In this document: positions 21,541 through 34,139 of the stretch, one piece after another | Layout of the letters: each line of letters begins with the position of its first letter | Numbering within the stretch: position 1 is the first letter of the stretch | Source: Tillandsia leiboldiana | Lineage: Eukaryota > Streptophyta > Magnoliopsida > Poales > Bromeliaceae | Assembly: GCA_029204045.2 (NCBI GenBank) | Contig: CM055077.1 | Coordinates: 4,815,932-4,879,931, forward strand | DNA: 64,000 nucleotides | Reading direction: 5' to 3' | The notes under the pieces: model-generated | Seen by the model: the letters and a program-made list of their open reading frames with translations, nothing else | Told to the model about the DNA's origin: nothing | Databases searched by the model: none | Made by a program: the position numbers and the translations under genes

Positions 21541-21780
21541 TCCTGTCCCATATCGGTGTTATGCGTAGGCTGGCATACCCGATTTGGCAGACATTGAGAA
21601 CCCTACCCCATATCGGTGCTATGCGTAGGCTGGCATACCCGATTTAGCAGACCTTGAGACTCCTGTCCCATATCGGTGTTATGCGTAGGCTGGCATACCC
21701 GATTTGGCAGACATTGAGACTCCTATCCCACACCGGTGTTATGCGTAGGCTGGCATACCCGGTGTGGCAGGCTTCGACAT
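21541..21780 (+). repeat. Four tandem 60-bp units with a conserved hairpin
   Basis: Four units of exactly 60 bp share GTTATGCGTAGGCTGGCATA (GCT in unit 2). Each unit is a hairpin: CATATCGG pairs imperfectly with CCCGATTT in units 1-3. In unit 4 both arms have changed together to ACACCGG and CCGGTGT and pair perfectly. It lies in the transcribed part of the solo LTR. Confidence 0.9.
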
Positions 21781-22617
21781 TCTGATGCATACATTTAGCT
21801 ATCTTTAGCTGGGCAGGTAGAGGCATATTAGTGGTAGCTTTTATCAGGAGTCATACTCATAGTTACCGCATTTATTCTTTTAGCCTCTGGTAGACCTAGT
21901 GGGCAGGTAGGAGTTTTGTGTTGAGGTTTACCCACTAGGGGAGGCTACTGTCTTTATAGTAGTACTGACCCCCCACTGTTTTCCCTTTTCTTGTCCCCTT
22001 TGTTTTGCAGAGTCATCTGCTGGAGTTGCGGGGCCTTCCTCCCAGGATCGAGGTAAGAGGATCGCCGACTAGATAGCTGCTACCCCGAGCTCGAGTTTTG
22101 TAGTTTTGTTGTATCCCCTGTACACTCAGACGGTTGTATCTTCTTTTATTTTGGGTCTGGCTTCGGCCAGCTGGTTGTATTCACTTCGTGAGCTGGGAGA
22201 GACATATGTATATTCTCGAGAGTTTATTGTACTTTTATTTCCAGCATTTGTCTGAGATGTACTAGTTTCAGTTTAGCTCTGTTTTATGCTCTAGCATTAT
22301 TTCTTCATATCTGAGCAGGTTACCAGCGCTTCGTGTACACGGGAAATACCGTGTGCACGGCGGGTCTGTGGACGAGCCCGGGTTCTGGTTTACACCCGGG
22401 GCGTGACACCTCAGGCTAGTGCATGACCATAACTGACATAAACCCCACATCTGCAGACTATAAATGGGGCTCAATATCACCCGGTCCCACAGGTGCGGCT
22501 ATATAACGGGCTCACGGGTCAAATAGACCAATCTACCGATAAAGAACACCAAAACGGGGGCCAGTCCGCTGGTGTACATGAAAATGTACAGCTGGTGCAT
22601 GGCGATCTCAATGCGGA

Positions 22618-25170
22618 TGTCACGCCCGAGGTCGAAACTGCGACCCGGGCCTGCCAACAGATCCGCCGCCTATACGGGATGCCCCATATTGACAAAGCGA
22701 CTAACCTACAAAAGATAATACTAACCACTATACAGATATCAAAGCGGAAAGTAACTACGAAAATAAAAAGGGTTACAACTCCAAAATAGTACAAATCTGA
22801 TCCTCACAATACAAAAGTCTCTACTCTCAGAAGTAATAATAAATAAAGTCCAACTCCCAAAATAAATATACAATAAGACCCAGACTGTCCAATACAGTAT
22901 ATCAGTCTACCGGGGTACCACAATATCTCTCCAAGTACAGGGAAGGAAACTACTCGGCCACGCCCTTACCTCGATCAGAAGAAGCGGCAACAGCAGGGGT
23001 AGGAACTGGAGTAGATGCCTCAGCAACAACACCGCAGCGGGTGTGAGAACTACATCAAACAGTAGTTCTCAGTGGGTACCGTCTCCAAGACTATGGTTTG
23101 CCCACTAAGTCTACTAGAGGCATAAGATAACAATGCAATAAAGGTGGTAATAAAACTAGAAATAACTCTACAGCTACCATGCCTCTATCTATCATGCTCA
23201 AAGAAGGATACAGATGATAAAATGCATCTACTCGATATGCTCAGTCAACCCAATCATACTGACTGCCACATATGGTCCAGTCAAACCTGCGCCAGCCTAC
23301 TACCACACATCCCCACAAGGACGGGATTTACGTAGGGGGTCCCACTTGGACTGCGTCGACAAGTCGCGATAGCAAAGTAACAGGCCCAGCTCCGGAGCGG
23401 CACTCGAGGGGAGTAACCCCACCGAGGAAGTATCCGCGTATCTCTGTCGAGTTCCATACGGCTCATGCAGGCTATGGTCCAATCCATGATCAATCAGATC
23501 GATAATAACCACAATCGACCACTAACAACATCAGCCGGAAACTCCACGGCTCGGGATCACCGTCTACCCACGGCTCCCTAACTCTAGTACTGATCCGACC
23601 TCAATTACCAGAGTCTACTCGGCCCCCCGGCACGAGCGCAACATGAATCCTACACTATCACGACTATTCGGCCTACTGTCCGGGCGAGGAGAAACACTAT
23701 GACCAGAAAAGCAATAAAAGTGTGTAGGGATGCCAAAATACAACAACTAGCCAAAGTGAGGGTTTTCTACTAGTCTGGTCAACATCATGCAATAAATGGC
23801 GGGGTGCTAGTCAAATTCCATAATTCCAACAATAACAAGATACATCAATAATAGCACCTATACTAGCATTAGAAGGAAGTCCGCAGATTTGGAGAAAAAT
23901 CCAACCCACCTGGATGCGCATGTCGGTTCGGAGTCCAAATAAGCCAAAACTTGACGAGCGCGATCCTCAGGTTCCCACGATTCCAACGCACAAAAAATCA
24001 CTCAAAAAGTCCTCCCGGCCACCGAGATATGAGCCAAACACTGCGGTAAGTCCAAAATCAGTAAAACGACATCATTGTTGCAAATCTGTCCGTTAAACAG
24101 TGAAATTTCACCTGCGAGATTTCTTTCAAAAATTCCAAAAAAAATACGGATGCGATTCTCGCGAAGTGTAGATGTTGATCGAGTCCTTACAGGCTGAAAT
24201 CCGATAACCGTGCACCAAAATAAAAATCAAATAATCTCAGCTATCCAGAAAAATTCCACAGCAAGAAAGGGGTTCAAAGATGATCCCAAAAACCCACTAA
24301 AAACCCGAAACTGAGAGAAACAGTAATACATAAATTGAAGGTCTACCTCTCATAGAAATTCTACCGCAAAAATCGGCTAAAAATTCCCTCGGGTCAGTTC
24401 AGGGGAGCCCACGGACGAAACTGCGACGGAGAAAACCACCGAAAGAGGAAACGTCGAAGCGCGCCGAGTCGGGAAAAGTGTCGATGTCACGATCTCCAAA
24501 AATTCCTAAAATCCTACAAGATGTGGAGGACAAAGAGAAAAATTGCTCTACCAAAGGAGGAGCTTCAAAGAAAACCCAAACTCTAAAAATGGGGAGAGGA
24601 AGATGTATAAATAGGCTAAGACTCTGATTTTTTTTGGAGTCAATGGGTTGGGCCGAATCCGGGCGCCCGATCGGACTGGGCCCGAACAGGGAACAGCCAC
24701 GCTCGGGCACGAATTGCCTTGGGCGCGACGCATGTCCCGCCCCGCGCAACAGCGGGGCGGCGCCCGGTCGCGCCGTGACACGCGGCCCGCTCCTCGTGCG
24801 GGGGCGGCTGGCGCCCGCCCACTCGCGGGGCGCCGCATGGCACCCGCGTTTGTTGACGCGGGCAGCCGCCCACGTGCCGTCGTACGTGCCCGCCAATTAG
24901 CGCCCGACACGGCGCTGATTGCGACGAATCACAGCCTACCACGTGGCATTCCGCTGTGCTAGCTGCGCCCGGTGCACGCCCAATGGGCTCGTGGACTGGC
25001 CTGCTACGAATTGAGCCCATTTGGCCCAAATAGCCAATTTTCACCGTTTTCGCGTGCTGAGTTTGTTTTTTGCGTCCGTTTGACACACAACGGGCTTGGT
25101 ACACTAATAATAGGTGTTTTCTCACCGCCGACCACCCGGTCAAGCCGCACGGTAGGTCCAAGACATCACA
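22618..25170 (-). mobile_element. Solo LTR, Tekay/Del type (TSD GCGGA/ACGGA)
   Basis: Minus strand, 2553 bp from TGTGATGTCTTGGACC (25170) to GTCGCAGTTTCGACCTCGGGCGTGACA-type end (22618). Flanks are GCGGA (22613-22617) and ACGGA (25171-25175), one mismatch. Contains a CACGTG-box GC island (24640-24960) and TATTTATA in the sense direction near 24610. The last 1.5 kb matches the 3' halves of the other Tekay-type LTRs. No internal region. Confidence 0.82.
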
Positions 25171-25175
25171 ACGGA

Positions 25176-26127
25176 TGCTCAAGCGAGCGGTCGAAAGATT
25201 AGAATGCGGCGAAAAGCCGAGAACTCCCTAACGGGATCCAAAGTCAGTCACAATGCTATAATGTCATGAGCAAAACAATATCCTCCTACTCTAACATGCA
25301 TAATAATCCAGATGTAACGACAAGTGACATAATATGGCAATAGGAGATATATATTAAGTAACGACTGGAAATGTCAAGTAACACTGAGAATATCATGGCA
25401 TGTAAATATAAAGCAGAGATAATTCACAATGCGAAAATGTAATAACTAAAGAAGGGCTAGCAAAATAACCAAAGGTCCGATCGACTATAGTACCCAATCA
25501 AGTTATACTATGCCAATACTCGGATCGAAATACCAACCTCAGCTCAGGCGGTCCTAAAATCTGCTCCTCAGCTCACGCGGAGGTTCCTGACTGCTCGGGC
25601 CTAAATCACAATCAGTGATCAGATAATGACTCACACAAACCCAACCCACTGATTCACAGTGTATACAATAATAAAAACTGCGAATTTGACTTAAGTCCCG
25701 GGATCCGCCGAAATTTCTGTTAATTTGCCGATCGACCGATAATAGTTTGAATAGTGCCTACAGGCTACCGAACTTAATGAAACTTCACCTGTTGCCCCAG
25801 AACACTTCGTTTCAGGTGTCCAGATAGCAACAACTAAGTTCTTGCAATTATAAGCTCAAACGGTGCCATAAATACTGAAAACCACTTTCGAAAATTCCGA
25901 CTTCGGTTTCGGAAATCACTGACGCGAAACATAAATTACTGGACCTGCCAGGATAGCATTGTGAACAGCCAAGGACACTTGGCGATCATATTTGATCATC
26001 TTATTTAATCGCATTGCGTGTTTTACACCGAACCGACGATAAACCGGCGATTTCATTGATTTACAACTCGAAATTCAATTTTAACTTAGCGAAAGCCACC
26101 GAACCTCGAACGAAGAGTTTAGAGGTC
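25176..26127 (-). other. Segment of the outer LTR between two insertions, no gene
   Basis: About 950 bp with no coding signal or motif. It is bracketed by the TSDs of two inserted elements and belongs to the outer minus-strand LTR (18574-39632) by position. Confidence 0.5.
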
Positions 26128-26132
26128 ACGTG

Positions 26133-29100
26133 TGTCACGCCCCGGGGTCGAAACTGCGACCCGGGCTCGCCAACAGATCCGCCACCTATGCCAAATCCGC
26201 ATAGGCGAAGCGTTCTACCTGCAAAAAGAGCTACAGCTAATAGATATCAGAGCTAAAAGATAAAATTGCTATAGAAATAAAATCAACCACTGTACAACTG
26301 AAGATAAAACAATAAGGTCCATCTCCCAAAAATGATAATCATACAATAACCTCGAGTACAAACTCATAGCTCAACAGGGAGATATCTCAAATAAAACATC
26401 AGTGTACCAGCTCTCAATACATCATATCCTCACTACATCAATCTCTCAAAAGAGGAAATAAATACTAATCTACCGACTATACTGAAGATCTCCTCAAAAG
26501 GGGGGGGGGGGGGGGGGGGGGGGTACCGCTACTCTCCAATGGGTCAGGATCTAGCTCGCTACTCCCTCACCGCGAACAGCAACCGCAGAAACGGCAACAC
26601 CCGCCAAGACTCTGCAAAACAAGGGAAAGAAAGGACAAAAGGGGGAAAAACCCCCGACGGGCGTGAGAACTACGCAAAAAGGGAGTTCTCAGTGGGTATC
26701 GCCACTAGGCCCGACGATCTGCCCACCAAGACCACTAGAGGCAAAAGATAACTAATGCAGTAAAACTTAAAGAAGAAGCAGAAGATACTCTACAGCTACC
26801 ATGCCTCTATCTGAATGCTCAAATGGGGAAACTCTGATAAATATATGCAACACTCGCACACGAGGTGCTCAATCGACCCAATCGAGCTGACTGCCACATC
26901 GGGTCCAGTCAAACCTGCGCCCACCTACAACCACCTCCCACTGACGGGCAGGAATTACGTAGGGCGTCCAAACGGACTAACTCGCTATTGAGTAGTGGCT
27001 CATGCAGGCTATAGTCATAATCCATGCTCTCTCTCTCAGAACGGATAGACTCAAGATGCTCAACCTCTCACACAATGGACAAAGAACTCACAACGACCAC
27101 GGGACCACCGTCAAACCCCGAACGGTTCCCAACAATACTAGCACTGGTCTAAACACAGCTACTAGACTCCGCTCGGTCCCCCAGGCACGAGTGTAACAAA
27201 AAGTATCTGCCTGAATAAACCCAATCGATAGACCAGTAATCACTGGTACTGCCTGCTCTGCTGTCGAACTCCAGATCTCAATCGCGGGATACAGACCGAC
27301 TTCAGACCGGTACGGTCGCATCCCAAAGTAAGTAACAGATCGGCATCGAACCGTCCGATCGCACACAAAAGTAAGTAACAGACTGGCATCAATCCGTCCA
27401 GTCGCACACTCCGGAGTGGCACTCGAGGGGAGCGACCCACACGAGTAAAGTAACTCTGTCATCAGTATCACAAGTATCTCTGTGTCGAGTATCACTGTAT
27501 AGCAGGACTGGATCACGACTCTGATCAAAGTGGAAAAACTCGTCCACTAAAGGGAAACCCGATCCCTAAACGGATACAACAGTAAATGATAAGTGGAAAC
27601 TCCATCCACTAGAGGAAAGTCTAATACCCAATCTGATACATCAATAAATATCCGGTCAACCGCCCAATATCCGCGGTTGCCGCAATACCCTGCCGTCCAT
27701 AACCAAAGTACTATAACCGACCTCCGGTCAACCGCCCAAAGTCCGCGGTCTCCGCCAAAACCCTGCCAGCCGCAATCCAGCACAACCCGTCCCTGTCACC
27801 AATGTCCCTGCTACACTACCCCAGACCCCTGCTCGCACCCGAGCAACACAGACCGCCTGACTAACAAGAGGGAGAAAGGAATAACATGGTTTCTCCTAAG
27901 TCAAGTTCCAATATGTAGTGCAGCAGTAAAAGATGGCCTAACTATATGTCCATACAAGCATGCATTTGTCCTCAAGAAGAATAAAGAAAATAAACCTCAT
28001 GCCAGAATTAGCAATGACCATACCTGTCCATGATTTTCGATCCATAATCACTCCTTGGAGTAGAACCTGCACATAACTACATAATCCTATCCCATTGTAT
28101 AAACCAGCCTCATAAAAGGGTTATATGCTAACATGGCATGATAATTAATCATATAGGGTAACCTTGCCTTAGGTAAGCTTCCACTAATCATCAACATAAA
28201 TGTCTGATTAATACCATTGTCATAATATGAATAATTAACTTGCAATTCCCATAAATCAACACTGTTAAGCTTACCAATCAATCCCAGGTATTGTACCCTA
28301 CACCTGTATGCAATTCTAACATATAGAGTTAGAGAACCGTCCACCGGTTCTCGGAACAAAGCACCCACCTGAAAAGCTGACTGTCCAAATCCCAACAGCT
28401 GAAAACACCAGATAACTCTAATCCCTTGCTCCAATAAGTTCAGCACACCCGTAACTCACCTGACACAATACAAAGTCCACTATTACACATACATTCCAAA
28501 ATCTGCTCTCACACACACATACAACAACAGTCCCAAAAATGCTTAATTTTCACCTGCAGCAAGAGCCTAGAAAATTCCCAGAAAAATATCACCGCGATCC
28601 TCGCGTCGATAGCTTCGCAACGGTAGCTTGCACGCCCAAATCTGAGTTCGGTAAGCCAAGATATAAATTCGACAAGGTGGTACACTCACAAGATTTCAGC
28701 ACAAAAAGACTGTAGCACTGTACACAGAGAAACAGTGATTTCCACCTCTGATGAAATCTCAGAAAAATCAAAGAAAAATACGAGCGCGTTCCTTGTGATC
28801 TGAAGATGAAAAAGTTGTATAAGCTCATTTCCGTCTGACGCTCGTGCACAAAGATATGGCCAAAACACCTCGATGCTGTCCCACAAAGCCAAACAGAAAA
28901 TGGGTCACAGTGTTGCCTCGGGATCCGTGCCAAAAACTCGAAACGGGAAAGCGCGATCAATACGAAAGATGAAGCCCTACCTCTTAGGAGTCTGTCGGCG
29001 TAAGAATCACAGAAAAAGGATCTCGGGGTAGCCCAGGGGAGCCAAAACACTGCTACTGCGACGGAGGGGAACACAGGAGATGCAACGTCGCGCCGGGCCG

Positions 29101-30281
29101 TAAAATCCAGAACCTTGGGATGCGTGCTCCTAAAATCGTAGAGCTTGGCAGGAAGATCAAGAATTAAGAGAGGAACAAGTCTCCTTCAAGGTGCTCGGGC
29201 AGAAGATGCGCGGGTTGAGAGAAAAGAGCCAAAGAAGAAGGCTCGGGTGCTATTTATAGGCAGCAGAAAACAATTGGGAAAATTCCCATTTTGTCCGATT
29301 TTTCGGGCGCCCGAAATCTTTCGGGCGCACACAGTGCGGCCCGGCCCAGAACTTTCGGGCGCGCACAGTGCGGCCCAGTCCAAAATGCTCCGTCGGACGG
29401 GATCCCGGCTTCGTCCGACCCGCCCCAGCGCCCGCCACGTGTCCCCCGAACACGCTGCAGCTGTGCAAGCCACCGCTGAGAGCGCCACGTGTCCCTGCCC
29501 GCGTCAACCCGGTAGGTGGCGCCCGCGAATCAGCGGGCGCCACGTGGCACTGCCCACGTCGCCCGCGCCTGCCCCGCGTACGGCCACCTGCCCGCGGTAC
29601 GGCCACCTGCCCCGGTCAACTGCTCCACTCCTTGCGTGGACCGCGCGCACAACGCCGCACCAATAACCGTCTGCCACGTGTCCACCCGGTTCACCGTGCA
29701 CCCGGGCCCAAATTCCGTGGACCGCGCCTGCTGCGCCGGCCAACAGGAAAGCGCCACGTGGCCCGCTCCCAGCGCACGCCCTCCGCGGTGGACCGCCCAC
29801 CTGCCCGCACCTTCAGCGCCTGCCCGCGGCCGCTAGCCGCCTGCCCGAGCGCCTTCCGCCGCCTTCCGCCGCTGCCCGCCGCCGCCGGCGATCGCCGGAA
29901 ACACTGTTCCGGCGATGAACAGTAAAATTACTGTAGCAAGCTCCGAAAAATACAAGTAAATAGCCCATCTTGACCGTTTTCGCGCGCTGATTCCAAATCC
30001 GGCGTCCATTTTGCCAAATTCCAATCCTATAAATTGCCGGAGGCTCCCGAAAAGGTATTTTTAATTCGAATTTCGCGCCGAGCCTAAATTTGATATCCAC
30101 TCTGCGCGTAAACTCTTCTAAACATCCGACGAGGTCCCCCGATTACCCACGTGATCCATTTTAAGCCCCGAGTCCATCTCTTGTGTCCAAATTGGCGCGC
30201 GAACACCGCCGACATGCCACGTAGGCTTCCAGAAGCTGCTAGTCACACTGTAGAAGCCCTGCAAAGATCCGGGTCACCACA
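26133..30281 (-). mobile_element. 3' LTR of the Tekay/Del-type element
   Basis: Minus strand, TGTGGTGACCCGGATC (30281) to CCCCGGGGCGTGACA (26133). CACGTG-box GC island (29900-29290), perfect palindrome TTTCGGGCGCCCGAAA (29301-29316), TATA box (CTATAAATAG, about 29259-29250). A 72-bp tandem repeat starts at 27652 and 27724, and a poly(G/C) run lies at 26500-26523. The ORF-like stretches have exact counterparts in the other LTR and are not genes. Confidence 0.9.
26500..26523. repeat. Poly(G) run of 24 in the 3' LTR
   Basis: Twenty-four consecutive G, followed by GTACC-type sequence (TACCGCTACTC). The other LTR has 30 at the same place. On the element's sense strand it is poly(C). Confidence 0.9.
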
Positions 30282-31324
30282 TCCTCCCCCACTAAAAGAA
30301 AGTTTCGTCCTCGAAACTAGAGCAACTCCCAAGGAGTCTCAGAAACCAGGGGTTGATACTCAACACCGTCGTCCCCAGCTCCCAAGTCACCAATCACTCC
30401 CCGTGATTACTCAGCAACAACATCAGCAACAACCAGAACGGCATAGCCCGATCGCGCAATTCCCTCACCTCACGAGCCTGAATTCGCAACGGGCGTCCAT
30501 CGTACTCAAAACTCTCACAGACCCCAAAAGGAACGAGTCAAACACGGGCGAGGGGTCCAAAACATAACACTCCTGAGCTGAGACGCAGAAAAACCTCAAA
30601 AACTCCAACAAAAGGCGGGGGGAAAGGAACAAACAGCCCGAGCAACACGCTCTAAAATCACTCCCAAGAGCCAACTCAACCCAAGCGACCCGAAACACAT
30701 CCACACAAACACCTGCACAGAAAAGGGGCCCTAACAAGCGGGGGTTCACACTCAGTCACCCTCAAAACTCCACCCAAGTGGATTGCTCAGCCGCAGCCTT
30801 TCATCAAAAGGGATCCTCAGGGACACAACTCAAACCCTGCACACAAGAATGGCCCCACACCGTGCCAGCTATGGAACCGTCAAACTCGACTCCCAAATAG
30901 CTCTTCTGCTCCAGGCATCCGCCACCACAGTGGCTCTGTCGGGGTGATACTGGATGCTCACAAAATCCAATGGTGGCTCTACAGCCACTACGGGAGGTAT
31001 CACTATAACTCACAAATCCATCTCCCACCACTAACTAGGTTAGAATCGGCGCTGGTACCAATCTCATCACCCGGTCATCAAGCTCTGCTGGCACTATCCG
31101 GTCCAAAAACTCCTCACCCCAACAATGACCGTCGATCTCGGCCAGTCTTAAATAGCATCCACTTTGGCCGAATTTCCACCGCCGCCCCTTCGGCTAGAAT
31201 AAGTAATCCAGGAAGATATGCTCTCGAAGCTAAAACTTGCACCACAACGACTTGGCAAAAAGCTTCTTCCCCACAGACCTTGTCACACCATATACAAATG
31301 CTGCACAAGCTCTAAATCACTCAG

Positions 31325-31327
<3 letters not shown>

Positions 31328-31356
<29 letters not shown>
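31328..31356. repeat. Poly(G) run of 29 in the internal region
   Basis: Twenty-nine G, preceded by AGGGA. A third long G run within one element, outside the LTRs. Confidence 0.9.
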
Positions 31357-33720
31357 TAAAACCAAAATATTCCTGGAGGATGCCGCTATCAAACCGTTCA
31401 AGGCCAACTGAAACACAGAATTCCTCAATCTAGAGGCAACAGGGCATTAGTCAATCCATTGGCTTCACTGTACTCGTAATGCCCCTACCGTGTTCTGAAC
31501 ACCATCTAGACAAAGCCCTCAGTTAAAATTCCATATTGGTGCATGCATCATACAATAACTGCCTGTACATAGCTCCATCAAAAGATTCTAAATAATATCT
31601 GGACCTGCCTGGGCTCCAATCCCAAAGGGCTCTCACCGTCGTGTATCAAGACGTGGCACTAGGTCAAACAGACCCTCGATCCAACAGATCCCTGCACCGG
31701 TGCGATCAACTCTCCCAGCTCTTACAGATAATCCAAGTGGTGCTATTGAGGTTGGCGCGGTTTCCAGAACCACGTCAACCACAATCTCAATCTCCCTAAC
31801 AGGCGGCATAATCATCAACTCGAGTGGACTCACACCCGGGATTTCGCAGCATTAGAAATATCCTTTGGTCCCGGCGCCACCATAAGCTCCTCTCACACAG
31901 TCGCTAAACCCTGTGTGCTCGAACAATCTCCCCATAACAAGCCTCCTTTGTCTGCCTCGCAAAAGTCACAATCAGCACCCTCTCTGCACTTAACCATCCA
32001 GTGGTGCCGTGCCAACCAATCCCAAGCACTGGGTCAAAACATCGAATTGCCACCCATATCAAAAGGTTTGCCGGTATAACTCATGGTCTCAACGACACTG
32101 AACATAATCCACAAGCCTCCTTCACATGCACAACACCGATGGTATCCTGTACCTCTAGTGCACGTGGTAATAACTCTGCCTCTAGTCCATGCCGGAAAGC
32201 AAAGTGCACTAACTCCGACTGTTGTGATGAAATCACACCTGCAACAACCCGATCCACTGCCGTGGCGCCCTCCAACCAGGCGGCACAAACTCATCCACAC
32301 GATGCAAGCGGTTGTCGCTTAGTCCACCAGAAAATATCCAATCAATCACAAGGGAGCACGACCTCTGTCTCTGCTCACGCTGAGGCAACAGATACGATCC
32401 TCCGCAGACAACAAAACCACGCTACCGTTGCGCTACTCTGATATAGACACTGATACTGCCATCGGGGTCCACCCGATCCCCAACATCTTAGAAATCCATC
32501 ATTGCAACCGCCATAAGACAAAACACCATTAATCCATGCAATTCCCTATACACTCATCCTTACTAAGCTCACCCCTCAATCCCATATAATACATTCAAAA
32601 TATGCAAGTTATAAATCACAAAGGGTAGAATTCCCTTGGGTAAGCTTTACATTAACCATCCACAAGGATATCCACCACCCAGGAAAGCAAAACGAAAATG
32701 CCTCTGCCTGCCGATCTGTCCTCCATCACCTAGCGCCAAGCGCCTCCCTCCAGAACTCGCCTCTAGCGGCAGATCCCCATCCAAGGAACTGCAGTGTCCA
32801 GCTCCAAACACAATGCCTACTCCGACGAGGCATCCACAGTCCAAAACCCGAACAGGAGGGACCGAAAAGAAACTAAAGAGTATCCTGGCGCAATCCACTC
32901 CCAATCTCACTTATCCTATGTGCCTCGTCCCTCGAAACCTGGAGCGCCAGTTCAACAACTGCATAAACTCTCTAGCACAGGGAGGCTCTCAATTGATCAC
33001 TCCATCACCCCCAAACACGACTCTGCCTCCAAAGGCTCCAAGCTCAATCTTACGAGTCGGGGTGGTTCATCTGCCAAATCTGGCTCACTTAATCAAACAT
33101 GCCCAACAGCTCCTCTGTTGTCAACCATCCACCCTACCTCAGTACCTTGGCACTAAACATTGGCACGGAGGGGACCACTCGCTCTATTGGCACTACAGAA
33201 ATCCCTGCCGCTGAGGATACTACATCCTGGTGGTCTCAGAAGAAAAGTACTGTCGGGCTGCCCACTGCTCTGACAACTGCGTCATCAAACTAGCTGCTCA
33301 CTCTGCCGCTGATATGCCTCTGACAATCCTGTCATCTGGGTCCGGAGATCTCTGACCTCAATCCGGGTATCCGGCCCAAAACCAAACGCTCAAGCTCAAC
33401 TGCCATGACAGGATGCACAAGGGTCCCAAACCCAGCGTTGGGGAGACACCGCTCGCCACGACGAAACCACAAATCAGCACACAACAACGGTCGACCCAAT
33501 CCAGCGAAAGTCTAGAGCATGTCACCCATTCCACAGCGTTATGTTGTCTGTAGCCAACATAACTACTTAGGAGAATAAACATGCCAATCACTCATCCCGT
33601 CCCTCGGGAGAGGTGTAAAACTCAATCAGGACTCTCGCTACAAATCACGACTCTCACGAAGTCATCCTAGGGTCCAACCACAAGCCTAGGGTTTCTAAGT
33701 CCACCATGACCTACAACCTA

Positions 33721-33733
33721 GGCTCTGATACCA
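33721..33733 (-). promoter_or_regulatory. Primer binding site, initiator tRNA-Met
   Basis: Minus strand TGGTATCAGAGCC, seven bases after the LTR end (TGACA-GATTAGG). It fixes the element's orientation and identifies 33741-37895 as the 5' LTR. Confidence 0.93.
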
Positions 33734-33740
33734 CCTAATC

Positions 33741-34108
33741 TGTCACGCCCCGGGGTCGAAACTGCGACCCGGGCTCGCCAACAGATCTGCCACCTATGCC
33801 AAACCCGCATAGGCGAAGCGTCCTACCTGCAAAAAGAGCTACAACTAACAGATATCAGAGCTAAAAGATAAAATTGCTATAGAAATAAAATCAACCACTG
33901 TACAACTGAAGATAAAACAACAAGGTCCATCTCCCAAAAATGATAATCATACAATAACCTCGAGTACAAACTCATAGCTCAACAGGGAGATATCTCAAAT
34001 AAAACATCAGTGTACCAGCTCTCAATACATCATATCCTCACTACATCAATCTCTCAAAAGAGGAAATAAATACTAATCTACCGACTATACTGAAGATCTC
34101 CTCAAAAT

Positions 34109-34139
<31 letters not shown>

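Larger units (their letters stand above)
19293..22408 (+). mobile_element. Solo LTR, Tekay/Del type (TSD CCTCA)
   Basis: 3116 bp from TGTAGTGTTCTGG to CACCCGGGGCGTGACA, flanked by perfect CCTCA duplications (19288-19292 and 22409-22413). Sense order: AT-balanced start; a GC-rich island with repeated CACGTG boxes (about 19555-20010); GGGCGC/GCGCCCGAAA boxes; TATAAATAG (20131-20139); a long leader; a 60-bp tandem repeat (21541-21780); and a 3' part like 41021-44549. No internal region, hence a solo LTR. Confidence 0.88.
30282..33740 (-). pseudogene. Remnant gypsy gag-pol internal region
   Basis: Minus-strand traces in the order of Ty3/gypsy pol: a protease-like ANLLIWVAIRCFDPVLGIGW (about 32000-32065; family form PADLI..LDMxDFDVILGMDWL); an RT-start-like PPVREIEIVVDVVLETAPTS (about 31750-31815); an RNase H end-like IQYHPDRATVVADAWSRR (about 30900-30960; family form IQYHPGKANVVADALSRK); and an integrase C-terminal-like stretch with REVRELRDRAMPF (about 30440-30480). 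It ends in SFEDETFF-like residues before the purine tract TTTAGTGGGGGAGGA (30282-30296). Pieces between are missing or scrambled by stops. The order and the final tail point to Tekay/Del. Confidence 0.7.

Noticed and set aside
21541..21780. CRISPR-like reading of the four regular 60-bp repeats
   Set aside because: There are no unique spacers between conserved repeats; the whole unit is repeated, and the setting is a plant LTR.
29145..30100. Several 95-185-codon frames, repeated at 36759-37714
   Set aside because: Duplicated because they lie in the two LTRs of one element, and found on both strands because of GC content. Not genes.
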